NCBI GenBank assembly: GCA_017939855.1
Contig: JAGAZW010000224.1
Span: 1-15,756 of the forward strand
Reading direction: 5' to 3'
Source: Clostridia bacterium
GTDB taxonomy: Bacteria; Bacillota; Clostridia; Oscillospirales; Acutalibacteraceae
DNA length: 15,756 bases
The translations under genes were made by a program, and so were the position numbers. The notes beneath the pieces were generated by a model, which made no database searches, was not told the DNA's origin, and worked only from the letters and a program-made list of their open reading frames with translations. The number at the start of each line of letters is the position of its first letter. Within the stretch, counting starts at the first letter, position 1. Positions 6,246-14,163 of the stretch are shown here, in pieces.

Positions 6246-7916
6246 TCACCTTATAATTTTAAACTTTTTGCACAATTTAACTATTTTTCCGCCTTTGGGC
6301 AAGGTAATAAAATCTTCCTCCTCAAAAGTGTTAAGGAATACCAAGGATATAAGATATACTACCGCAGCGACCATTATAGACAAAACAGTCATAATAGAAC
6401 CACCGTTTAAAATCTTATAACAAAGCATTGCAATTACACCGCAACTAAATGCAGCGATAAAAGGTTTAATAAGTGTTTTGAAAACATTGGGCACGACCGC
6501 AGTATATTTAATAAGTGATAATAAGTTTGCGATAAAAATAAAGAAATATGATACAAAAGTACCTATTGCCGCACCTTTAATATTTATTGTAGGGATGCCT
6601 ACAAAAATAAAATTTACAATAACCTTAATTGCCGCACCAATTGCAACATTTCTCAAAGATATTTTTTCTTTACCTATAGCCTGAAGCATACTTATCATCG
6701 GTATGGCAAGACCGGCGAATATTGCAGCTAAACCATAAATACAAAGCATAACTCCGCCTATTTCTACCGAAGCTGCGGTATTGTACATCAACTTCATTAT
6801 TGCAGGACCTAAAAAAACGAAACCCATACCGACGGGCATTGAAATAATTGCAGTAAGTTTCATTCCCGATTCTATATTACGTTTTAATAGAGAATTATCC
6901 TTTTTTGTGTAGGCAGTAGCTAAAACAGGTAGAGCACTCACGCCTAATACTGATGTAATTGTAGGAATCAAGTTATAAAGCGTAAATGCCTTCTCACGCA
7001 CACCATAAAGATATGTGGGTAACTGTTCGGCAGTGATGTTACTTGTTATGCAATTATCATACAAGTTTTTAATGCTCTCAAAATGCCCATTCATCATTTC
7101 AGTTAGTTGCCATTTAACAAGAAAAACATCAACAAATGACGATACGGTATTTGCCAACGATGCCAAAACCACAGGAATTGCTATCGCTAAAATAGTTTTA
7201 GCAATAGCCTTATCATCTTGTGCTTTTGGAGCATTTAAAAGTTCGTTGTCTGTAATACCGTCACCCTTAAATTTATATCTTAAAATCAAGAAGGTCGCTG
7301 ATGCTGCACCGCCAACAACAATACCCAGCATTGCTGCTGCCGCTGAAAGAGCAATATTTTGAGTATAATGCATAACCAAATATGCAAACAAAAGCCCTAA
7401 AATCAATTTTCCAAGTGCCTCAATAATATCCGAAATTGCAGTCGGATACATATTACGAAGTCCTTCATAATACCCACGATATACAGACATTATACAGCAG
7501 AAAAATAACGCCGGCGCTATTGCAATAATACTATAGATTGTAGCTCCCGATTTATCCGTAAGCAAAACAAACGGATAGGATAACGCCAACATAAGAATAA
7601 ATCCGGTTATTCCGGTTATTGTAAAAAGTTTTTTTGTAACCTTTAGAGCGCTTTTTACATCATTATACTTTCCCTGTTGAACACTGTTAGCGACAAAACG
7701 AGAAATTGCTATCGGTAATCCCGCCATAGCAAGTGAATAGATAGGTGTAAATAAAGCATAGGCTGAAGAAAAATAACCGAATCCTAATTCATCTTCCCAA
7801 AGCCTTGATAATGGTATTTTAAATACTGCACCTATTATTTTAACTAGGAAAGTCGAACATAAAAGTATGATTGCTCCATATTCAAAGCTTTGTTGTTTTC
7901 TTTTCTTTTCAGGCAT
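6246..7916 (-). CDS. SpoVB/YabM-type polysaccharide (lipid-linked) flippase, MOP superfamily
   Basis: This 556-aa integral membrane protein belongs to the polysaccharide biosynthesis/SpoVB group of the MOP exporter superfamily, with about 14 hydrophobic helices. It would move lipid-linked sugar precursors across the membrane. Characteristic stretches are the early KIIGAVFKIPLSRLWEDELG, then SAYALFTPIYSLAMAGLPIA and LPIAISRFVA. The frame is open for 25 codons further upstream, but ATG 7916 is preferred: GGAGGG lies 8 nt upstream and MPEKKRKQQSF is a sensible cytoplasmic start. Its ATG overlaps the nucleosidase stop (TAATG), so the two are coupled. Its place just upstream of the hup-rqcP-yabP-yabQ cluster parallels B. 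subtilis yabM. The substrate is not determinable here; cell-wall or spore-cortex precursors are plausible. Confidence 0.88.
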   Translation of the reverse strand: MPEKKRKQQSFEYGAIILLCSTFLVKIIGAVFKIPLSRLWEDELGFGYFSSAYALFTPIYSLAMAGLPIAISRFVANSVQQGKYNDVKSALKVTKKLFTITGITGFILMLALSYPFVLLTDKSGATIYSIIAIAPALFFCCIMSVYRGYYEGLRNMYPTAISDIIEALGKLILGLLFAYLVMHYTQNIALSAAAAMLGIVVGGAASATFLILRYKFKGDGITDNELLNAPKAQDDKAIAKTILAIAIPVVLASLANTVSSFVDVFLVKWQLTEMMNGHFESIKNLYDNCITSNITAEQLPTYLYGVREKAFTLYNLIPTITSVLGVSALPVLATAYTKKDNSLLKRNIESGMKLTAIISMPVGMGFVFLGPAIMKLMYNTAASVEIGGVMLCIYGLAAIFAGLAIPMISMLQAIGKEKISLRNVAIGAAIKVIVNFIFVGIPTINIKGAAIGTFVSYFFIFIANLLSLIKYTAVVPNVFKTLIKPFIAAFSCGVIAMLCYKILNGGSIMTVLSIMVAAVVYLISLVFLNTFEEEDFITLPKGGKIVKLCKKFKIIR

Positions 7917-8623
7917 TATAACAGCCCTCCGTAATATTCGGTTACCGCCGAAAGTATTTTGATTAAGCAATCCGATAAAAGTTCGTTGCAAGTATTCATT
8001 TCCTTATAGCTCGAAGCGGCATCGTCACCGGCATCATCAGATATTCGTCGCAGTGATAAAAACGCAATACCTGCCATATCACAAACAGATGCTATGGCGC
8101 CCGTTTCCATATCGCAAGATGTCGCATCAAAGGTTTCTTTTAAAAATTTACGGTCGGCATCGTTACAGATAAAGCGGTCGCCACAAACGGCTGTTCCGAA
8201 TGAAACGTTTTGAAAAATATCTGTTACGACATCTAAAAGCTCTTTATCCGCATTATAGATATACTTTTGTCCTGGTTTTTCGCAGGGCTTATATCCTATA
8301 GCAGTAAGATCAAAATCATGCTCTAAAAAACGATGCGGAATACAAAGCTGACCTTTTTTTACTCTGCTTATTCCACCAGACAGGCCATAATTCAAAATGC
8401 AATTGCAGCCCATATCCACAAGGCGTACAGCAGCCGCTGCTGCATTCACTTTTCCTATGCCGCAATGCACCGCATAAACCTTTGCACCGTCAAACATAAA
8501 TTCAATAGCTTTTTTATTAAAAAACTCGATATCTTCAGCATTGTATTTTGCCACTGCCTGTTCAAAAGGTTGAAATTCGTCCTTATCGGCTACAACTACA
8601 CCTATTTTTAACATATCATCCAT
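7916..8623 (-). CDS. mtnN: 5'-methylthioadenosine/S-adenosylhomocysteine nucleosidase-like protein
   Basis: MtnN cleaves adenine from methylthioadenosine, S-adenosylhomocysteine and 5'-deoxyadenosine, which clears by-products of SAM-using enzymes. The 235-aa protein is a PNP/UDP phosphorylase-fold member. The expected catalytic residues are present: an early Glu in VADKDEFQPF (E16), CDMETGAIASVC (E173) and RRISDDAG (D196). The glycine motif is LNYGLSGGI (about 77-85) rather than the common NTGSAGG. It is therefore a divergent member and another nucleoside specificity is possible. ATG 8623 has AAGGGA upstream; the second Met three codons in is less well placed. It is coupled by overlap to the flippase and lies two genes downstream of the SAM-radical enzyme hemZ. 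Confidence 0.8.
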   Translation of the reverse strand: MDDMLKIGVVVADKDEFQPFEQAVAKYNAEDIEFFNKKAIEFMFDGAKVYAVHCGIGKVNAAAAAVRLVDMGCNCILNYGLSGGISRVKKGQLCIPHRFLEHDFDLTAIGYKPCEKPGQKYIYNADKELLDVVTDIFQNVSFGTAVCGDRFICNDADRKFLKETFDATSCDMETGAIASVCDMAGIAFLSLRRISDDAGDDAASSYKEMNTCNELLSDCLIKILSAVTEYYGGLL

Positions 8624-8643
8624 AATACTACTTCCCTTAGAAT

Positions 8644-9006
8644 TTAAAATTTGTTACCACAGTTTTTACAAAAGGAAGAATCGGTTGCTACAAAACTTCC
8701 ACAAGCGGTACAATATCTTTTATTTTTTACAAAATTTATCTTGTCTTGAAGTTCCTTAATTTCTTCGCTTTTTTTATCAATAGAATTCATTAAACCTTTT
8801 ATCTGTTCATTTTCGACATCAGTTCCTTTTAAGGAGCTATAATAAATTCTGCCTAGTTGCTCAAAATAATCTTTGCGGACATTTTTAGCGGCATAAATAT
8901 TATATTTCAGTTTTTCTACACTAATTGTCTCTTCGGTTTTTTTAACCGCAACATTTATAAATTCTTTCGTTTTATTAAATGCATCATTCATAAAATTATC
9001 TGCCAT
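8644..9006 (-). CDS. Small coiled-coil protein with C-terminal zinc ribbon, function unknown
   Basis: This 120-aa protein has no signal peptide or membrane segment. Residues 1 to about 95 are charged and mostly helical (SEEIKELQDKINFVKNK is coiled-coil-like). The last 25 residues are a zinc ribbon with two CxxC knuckles, YCTACG and FCKNCG (C99, C102, C113, C116, ten residues between pairs). I do not recognise a named family. Such proteins are common in Clostridia as uncharacterised zinc-ribbon proteins. ATG 9006 has GGAGGTG about 6 nt upstream. It lies 16 nt after hemZ and 20 nt before the nucleosidase gene, so it is in the same operon. The ordered spacing and good ribosome site support it as a real gene. 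Confidence 0.85.
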   Translation of the reverse strand: MADNFMNDAFNKTKEFINVAVKKTEETISVEKLKYNIYAAKNVRKDYFEQLGRIYYSSLKGTDVENEQIKGLMNSIDKKSEEIKELQDKINFVKNKRYCTACGSFVATDSSFCKNCGNKF

Positions 9007-9022
9007 AACAGCACCTCCGAAT

Positions 9023-10498
9023 TTAGTCTATGGTATACTTTTCATAAAAGTCAAGTATGGCCTTTTTACGCTCTAATTGTTCATCAAAACGGTTTATGTA
9101 TTCATAAGGATACTTAAAATTAAAAATGCGTTCAATATATTCCCCATTCGGTTCTTTCAGTTTTGTCACAGCCGATGCACCACAAGCAAGAATTGTATGG
9201 GTTTCGTCCATAATATAAACATTATAAAGTCCTTCGTATCCACGTTTGGCATAGCCCACATTTTCAAGATTTCCAACTGTTTTGCTCTGTCGATACATAT
9301 AATACGGCATAATCCTACAGTCTTCAAAACGCATCCGTGCATAGTCAACCATTTTCGATGCCTGTTTACCCATATCAATTTCGGGGAACTCGCCGTTTTT
9401 AGTAAGGAACGACGCCCTTTTCATTGAAAGAGAGTGAACCGTAACACTTTCGGGTGAAAGTGCTATTACACCTTCAACTGTACCTACAAAACTCTCAAAG
9501 GTATCTCCCGGAAGACCTGCAATAAGATCCATATTGATATTATTAAATCCTATTTCTCTTGCAAGAAAATAAGAATCTTCGGCTTGTTTTGCTGTATGCT
9601 TTCTACCAATCAACTGCAATACGTCGTTGTTAAGTGTCTGGGGATTTATACTTATTCTGGTAGCAGCTGCCGCTTTTATTACCTGAAGTTTTTCCTTTGT
9701 TATGGTATCGGGTCTTCCTGCCTCGACTGTAAATTCTTTTATATTACTCATATCAAAACATTCATGAAGCTTTGAAAAAACCTTTTTAAGTTGTTCGGAA
9801 GAAAGGGTTGTAGGTGTGCCGCCACCCATATAAACCGTCTCCAACCTTAAATTGAGCCTTTTTGCGATTAGAGCTGTCTTCTCCATTTCCAAACAAAGAT
9901 AATCCACATACTCTGGTATCATATCAAATGCTTTATCCACCGAATGTGAAACAAACGAACAGTATGAGCATCTTGACGGACAAAATGGTATGGAAATATA
10001 AAGGCTGAAAGATTCGGGGTAAGACAAAGAAACTATCTTCTCCTCGCTTATATACGTCTTTTCGCAAAGTGATATCTTATTATCGCTTACCTTAAAGTTA
10101 TCGGCAAAATGTTTTTTCGCATTTTTAAGTCCCAATTCGGCTACTTCTTTAGAAAAAAGACGTGCAGGACGAATGCCTGTGAGTATTCCCCATTCGGGAC
10201 AATAATTTGTTATATCCGCAAAACAATAATAAAGATTTTTTGCAAGTATTATTTCACAGTCTCTTTTAAAATTTTTGTCACTCTCTTCAAAATATTCATT
10301 ATGATATGATGATTTACCGTTTAAAAAAAGGCTTGACTTAAGAAAAGCTCCATTTTCTTTTCTTTCCATAACACAAATAGCTTTTCTTTCTTCTTTATTT
10401 TCATCATCAGTATTTTCTATCTTTTCAAAAGGAAGGTAAAGCCTTATTAACTTTTCTATTTCATAATGAAAATCATGACCTACATTACAAAGTTTCAT
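9023..10498 (-). CDS. hemZ: Radical SAM coproporphyrinogen III dehydrogenase-like protein HemZ
   Basis: HemZ-family proteins are oxygen-independent coproporphyrinogen oxidase-like radical SAM enzymes. The 491-aa length fits HemZ (about 500 aa). An N-terminal domain typical of HemZ (about 1-165, with WGILTGIRPARL at 103-114) precedes the radical SAM barrel. The 4Fe-4S ligands are in PFCPSRCSYCSF (C173, C177, C180), SAM-binding GGGTPTTL is at 225-232, and ISINPQTLN and DLIAGLPG are the usual later motifs. The ATG overlaps the upstream hydrolase stop as ATGA. No other haem gene is in the window, so actual haem synthesis is uncertain; some HemW/HemZ relatives have other roles. Confidence 0.9.
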   Translation of the reverse strand: MKLCNVGHDFHYEIEKLIRLYLPFEKIENTDDENKEERKAICVMERKENGAFLKSSLFLNGKSSYHNEYFEESDKNFKRDCEIILAKNLYYCFADITNYCPEWGILTGIRPARLFSKEVAELGLKNAKKHFADNFKVSDNKISLCEKTYISEEKIVSLSYPESFSLYISIPFCPSRCSYCSFVSHSVDKAFDMIPEYVDYLCLEMEKTALIAKRLNLRLETVYMGGGTPTTLSSEQLKKVFSKLHECFDMSNIKEFTVEAGRPDTITKEKLQVIKAAAATRISINPQTLNNDVLQLIGRKHTAKQAEDSYFLAREIGFNNINMDLIAGLPGDTFESFVGTVEGVIALSPESVTVHSLSMKRASFLTKNGEFPEIDMGKQASKMVDYARMRFEDCRIMPYYMYRQSKTVGNLENVGYAKRGYEGLYNVYIMDETHTILACGASAVTKLKEPNGEYIERIFNFKYPYEYINRFDEQLERKKAILDFYEKYTID

Positions 10499-11115
10499 AC
10501 ATTTCTCACATATGGGTTATAATTTTTTTCGTATCCTATTTGTGTAGCTTCACCGTGACCCGGGAAAACGACGGTATCATCAGGCAATTCCTCATAAAGC
10601 ATTTTTATCGATTTTGAAATCTCTTTAAAAGAGCCATCCGGGAAATCGGTTCTGCCGATGCTTAGTTTAAAGAGTGTGTCTCCACTGAAAAGTGCGTTTT
10701 CTAAAAGATAACACATACCTCCGACTGTATGACCGGGTGTTTCAAAACATTTTACTTTTAGATTTCCCACACTTAAAATCTCACCGTTTTTAATGGCAAT
10801 ATCAGCTTTAAAGGGTGAAACAAAAATGCCAAAATAATCTGAAAGAGTTTTACTGCTACTAATAGTAGCTTCAAATTCATTTTCGCCTATAGCAATCTTG
10901 GTTTCGGTTCTTTCTCTTAATTTTTCAGCGCCGCCTATATGGTCAAAATGACAATGGGTCAAAAGGATAAGCCTTTGCTTTTCTTTATTTTCTTCTAAAA
11001 AATCGTATATGCTTTGAGAAAATTCACCGGGATCTATAACTATTGCGGCGTTATCAGATAAAACCGTATAACAGTTAGCACCCAGCGACGCCGATGGAAT
11101 TACTTTTATCTTCAT
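10495..11115 (-). CDS. MBL-fold hydrolase, glyoxalase II-like
   Basis: This 206-aa metallo-beta-lactamase-fold enzyme has a complete dinuclear metal site: THCHFDH (H54, H56, D58, H59), ETPGHTVGG (H128), SGDTLF (D145) and FPGHGE (H186). The pattern and size are those of short glyoxalase II-like hydrolases, which hydrolyse thioesters such as S-lactoylglutathione or its analogues. The substrate of this clostridial group is not established. The ATG at 11115 immediately follows the dtd TAG, and its TGA overlaps the hemZ ATG. The order rel-dtd-MBL-hemZ is, from general knowledge, a recurring clostridial arrangement. Confidence 0.9.
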   Translation of the reverse strand: MKIKVIPSASLGANCYTVLSDNAAIVIDPGEFSQSIYDFLEENKEKQRLILLTHCHFDHIGGAEKLRERTETKIAIGENEFEATISSSKTLSDYFGIFVSPFKADIAIKNGEILSVGNLKVKCFETPGHTVGGMCYLLENALFSGDTLFKLSIGRTDFPDGSFKEISKSIKMLYEELPDDTVVFPGHGEATQIGYEKNYNPYVRNV

Positions 11116-11583
11116 CTATGTCTTCTCCCTGTTGGTCCATATATCAGTGTCAAGACAAATTGTAACAGGGCCGTCGTTTATGAGACTTACCTGCATATCC
11201 GCACCGAAAATACCCTTGTCGACCTTTTTTACGCCTAATTTGAGTAATTCTTCGCAAAATTCATCATAAAATTGTGATGCTTTTTCGACAGGCATAGCTT
11301 TTATAAACGATGGACGATTGCCTTTTTTTGTATCGGCAGCCAATGTAAATTGGGAAATACAAAGTATTTCACCGCCTACATCAAGAATCGATTTGTTCAT
11401 TTTATCGTTTTCGTCACAGAATATGCGTAACATAGCGACCTTTTTAGCAAGAAGTGATATATCCTCAACCTCGTCGCCCTCGACGGCACAAAAAAGTATC
11501 ATATAACCTTCATTACAGCTACCTACTTTTTGCCCGTCAATTTTAACATCTGCGCATTTTACTCTTTGAACTACTGCCTTCAT
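11116..11583 (-). CDS. dtd: D-aminoacyl-tRNA deacylase
   Basis: Dtd removes D-amino acids (and mischarged glycine) from tRNA, a proofreading step in translation. The 155-aa protein starts MKAVVQRVKCADVKIDGQ. It contains the substrate-pocket motif SQFTLAADTKKGNRPSF (about 76-92) and NDGPVTICLD (about 135-144), which carries the family's cross-subunit Gly-Pro motif. Both defining motifs are intact and the length is normal. The ATG overlaps the rel TGA as ATGA, so it is probably translated by coupling to rel, an arrangement shared with many Firmicutes. Confidence 0.97.
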   Translation of the reverse strand: MKAVVQRVKCADVKIDGQKVGSCNEGYMILFCAVEGDEVEDISLLAKKVAMLRIFCDENDKMNKSILDVGGEILCISQFTLAADTKKGNRPSFIKAMPVEKASQFYDEFCEELLKLGVKKVDKGIFGADMQVSLINDGPVTICLDTDIWTNREKT

Positions 11584-13769
11584 TGACCTGTCCTTTCTAC
11601 GCTGAAGACTCCGGTTAATTTTTCAAGTCTAGAAATGATACTCATCATATGCTCAACATTTTCAACACTTATTGTAATAGTTATAACACAGTTCCCGCCT
11701 TTTATCTGATGGGCGTTAACCGAGTGAACTGCTATCCGCATATTATAAACGGTATTCATAACATCACCTAAAATTCCGTCTCTGTCAAGGGCGGAAATCA
11801 TAAGGCTTGTGGCAAAACTATTGGTCTTATTTGCATTCCAATACGCCGGTATCCAACGTTCAGGCTCAGAGGCGGTGCTTATATCTTTCGGGACATTATT
11901 GCAATCCCGTTTATGAACAGAAACACCGTGACCTCGTGTAATAAATCCGATAATTTCATCACCCGGAAGCGGTGCACAGCAGCGTGAAAGCTTAACAAGA
12001 CAGTTATCTATCCCTTCTATTATCACACCTTCCGAAGAATGTGATTTTCTCGGTTTGATTTCTCTAATTTCGGTTGATTTTGAAGCATTTGCAATTTTAG
12101 AATAGTCATCACGGATTCTGGGAATTATCTTTGAAAGCAGTATTCCTCCATAACCTATTGCAGCATAAAATTCGTCTGAATTTTCAAAGTGCATACGGTG
12201 GGCAATATCATCAACCAATTCTGTATATTCCTCGTCTGTAAGAGAAATGGCATTGCGCTTGAGTTCACGATCAAAATTTGTTCTTCCCTCAAGAATATTT
12301 TCAGCTTTTCTTTCCTTTTTAAACCAAGAACGAATTTTAGACTTTGCTTGATTTGTAACGGCAATATTTACCCAATCACGACTAGGACCGTGCCCTGCTT
12401 GATTTGTAGTTAAAATCTCAATTACTTCTCCTGTTTTTATCTCGTGATTTATAGGTACTATTTTACCGTCAACCTTAGCTCCTACCATCCTTATGCCGAC
12501 CGCCGAATGAATTGCAAAGGCAAAGTCAACAACTGTAGACCCCACCGGAAGATTTATTACATCACCTTTCGGGGTAACAGCAAAGACGTCTTCTTGCGAA
12601 AGATCAACCTTAATACTGCGAACAAGCTCGGAAGCGTCCCCTGATTCTTCCTGACTCTCGAGTATCTGACGAATCCATTCCAGTGTTTGCTCCATTTTTT
12701 GATCAGAACCGGTTATACCTTCCTTATACTTCCAGTGCGCAGCAATTCCGAGTTCTGCTGTATGATGCATATCAAAGGTACGAATTTGAATTTCAAAGGG
12801 CAGCCCTTCCCTACTGATAACAGTAGTATGAAGGGATTGATACATATTGGGTTTGGGTGTTGAAATATAGTCCTTAAATCTATTGGGAATCGGACGGAAC
12901 ATATCGTGCATTATGCCGAGTATATTGTAACAGTCAGCAACGTGGTCTGTTATAATTCGGATAGCATATACGTCATAGATTTCATCAAAATTTTTGCCCT
13001 GAATATACATCTTTCTGTATATTCCGTGTATAGACTTAACCCTACCCTGAAATGACAGATTAACACCCGGCATTTCTTCTCTTAGACGTTGTTCTATACG
13101 GTTTTTTATTTCCTCAAGTATCTGCTCTCGATTTTGCTTTCTGACCTTTAACAATTCCTCAATTTCGTCATAGGCAATACTGTCAAGATGCTTTATAGCA
13201 AGGTCTTCCAGTTCTTCTTTTATGGGTCTGATACCGAGCCTATGTGCAATAGGAGAATAAACCTCTAGAGTTTCCAAAGACTTATCCCTTTGTTTTTGTT
13301 CGGGAATCGCATCAAGAGTACGCATATTATGAAGTCGGTCGGCAAGTTTTATAATAATTACTCTTATATCCTTGCCCATGGCAATCAGCATTTTCCTGAG
13401 ACTTTCTGCCTGCTGCTGCTCTTTTGAGGTGAACGAGAGACGTCCTATTTTGGTAACACCGTCTACAAGCAGTGCTACCTCCTCGCCGAATTCCTTTTTT
13501 ATATCTTCTATAGTAACTTCAGTATCTTCAACAATATCGTGAAGCAAAGCCGCCGCAATGGCACAACTATCCATACCAAGACCTATAATTATCTTGGCAA
13601 CATTAAAAGGATGAATATAATACTCTTCGTTTGTCCATCTCTTTTGACCGGCATGGTGAACTAGACAAAACTCATATGCCTTAGTTATAAGTTTTAAATC
13701 ATACACTCCGCCTTGAGACTTAAGTAGACCCAGTATTTCTTCATAATCTTTTTTCTGGGATTCCTTCAC
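11580..13769 (-). CDS. rel: Bifunctional (p)ppGpp synthetase/hydrolase Rel
   Basis: Rel makes and degrades the stringent-response alarmone (p)ppGpp on stalled ribosomes. The 729-aa protein has the full domain order. The HD hydrolase has VHHAGQKRW (38-45), H53 and LLHDIVEDT (75-83). The synthetase has IPNRFKDYIS at 294-303, where RFKD is the signature of bifunctional enzymes, and EIQIRTFDMHHTAELGIAAH at 326-345. The TGS domain starts at VFAVTPKGD (about 395), the Zn-finger region has SRCCAPLPGDEI (595-606), and an ACT domain lies at the C-terminus (about 655-729). The start is GTG 13769: AAAGGGTG lies just upstream and an in-frame stop three codons before excludes longer forms. It lies inside the 3' end of the recJ frame (29-nt overlap). 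Confidence 0.97.
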   Translation of the reverse strand: MKESQKKDYEEILGLLKSQGGVYDLKLITKAYEFCLVHHAGQKRWTNEEYYIHPFNVAKIIIGLGMDSCAIAAALLHDIVEDTEVTIEDIKKEFGEEVALLVDGVTKIGRLSFTSKEQQQAESLRKMLIAMGKDIRVIIIKLADRLHNMRTLDAIPEQKQRDKSLETLEVYSPIAHRLGIRPIKEELEDLAIKHLDSIAYDEIEELLKVRKQNREQILEEIKNRIEQRLREEMPGVNLSFQGRVKSIHGIYRKMYIQGKNFDEIYDVYAIRIITDHVADCYNILGIMHDMFRPIPNRFKDYISTPKPNMYQSLHTTVISREGLPFEIQIRTFDMHHTAELGIAAHWKYKEGITGSDQKMEQTLEWIRQILESQEESGDASELVRSIKVDLSQEDVFAVTPKGDVINLPVGSTVVDFAFAIHSAVGIRMVGAKVDGKIVPINHEIKTGEVIEILTTNQAGHGPSRDWVNIAVTNQAKSKIRSWFKKERKAENILEGRTNFDRELKRNAISLTDEEYTELVDDIAHRMHFENSDEFYAAIGYGGILLSKIIPRIRDDYSKIANASKSTEIREIKPRKSHSSEGVIIEGIDNCLVKLSRCCAPLPGDEIIGFITRGHGVSVHKRDCNNVPKDISTASEPERWIPAYWNANKTNSFATSLMISALDRDGILGDVMNTVYNMRIAVHSVNAHQIKGGNCVITITISVENVEHMMSIISRLEKLTGVFSVERTGQ

Positions 13770-14163
13770 TGCATTTCACCCTTTCGGAAAGTTGTTTATA
13801 TGTAGCAGAATTTAATAAATCTGTTTTCGTTGAGCTTAGCGCCCCGTAAACACCGTTTTCTTTATATATCAGTCCCAACTCAACAAGTGTTTTAAGGGCT
13901 GTTTGTGTTTTAGCAAAACCGCAGGTCTTTAGAAACCGTTGTAGTATTCTCTCCTCGACACTCGGCATTTTGCAGATAGCCTTATATATTTCGCCGACCT
14001 CCTGCCTTGAAGGGAAAAGAACATCAGGCGCATATTTATTACCGGAAATATAGTTGTCAAACTCAAAGATATCAGAAAACAGTTTTTCCTCATCAATACC
14101 GTTTAGTCTGATAGCTTTTATCTGCACACTTAACGTATATTCGTCACGAAAATAATTTACATC
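13741..14163 (-). pseudogene. recJ: C-terminal part of recJ, separated by an in-frame TAA
   Basis: Directly after the TAA at 14166-14164, the same reading frame continues for 140 sense codons to a TGA at 13741. The first residues, DVNYFRDEYTLSVQIKAIRL, are the continuation expected of a clostridial RecJ OB fold. They are followed by a helical, winged-helix-like tail (FPSRQEVGEIYKAICKM, then ALKTLVELGLIYKENGVYGA), as in longer Firmicute RecJ proteins. No further stop or frameshift is seen. The only internal start candidate near the front, GTG at 14127, has no ribosome site, so this part is probably not made separately. It would be produced only by read-through, or if the stop is a sequence error. 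Its end overlaps rel and carries the rel ribosome site. Confidence 0.8.

Noticed and set aside
6163..6420. A small lysine- and isoleucine-rich open frame on the plus strand upstream of hup.
   Set aside because: It spans AT-rich intergenic DNA and the end of the flippase gene on the other strand. Its composition is what random AT-rich sequence gives, and no ribosome site is seen.
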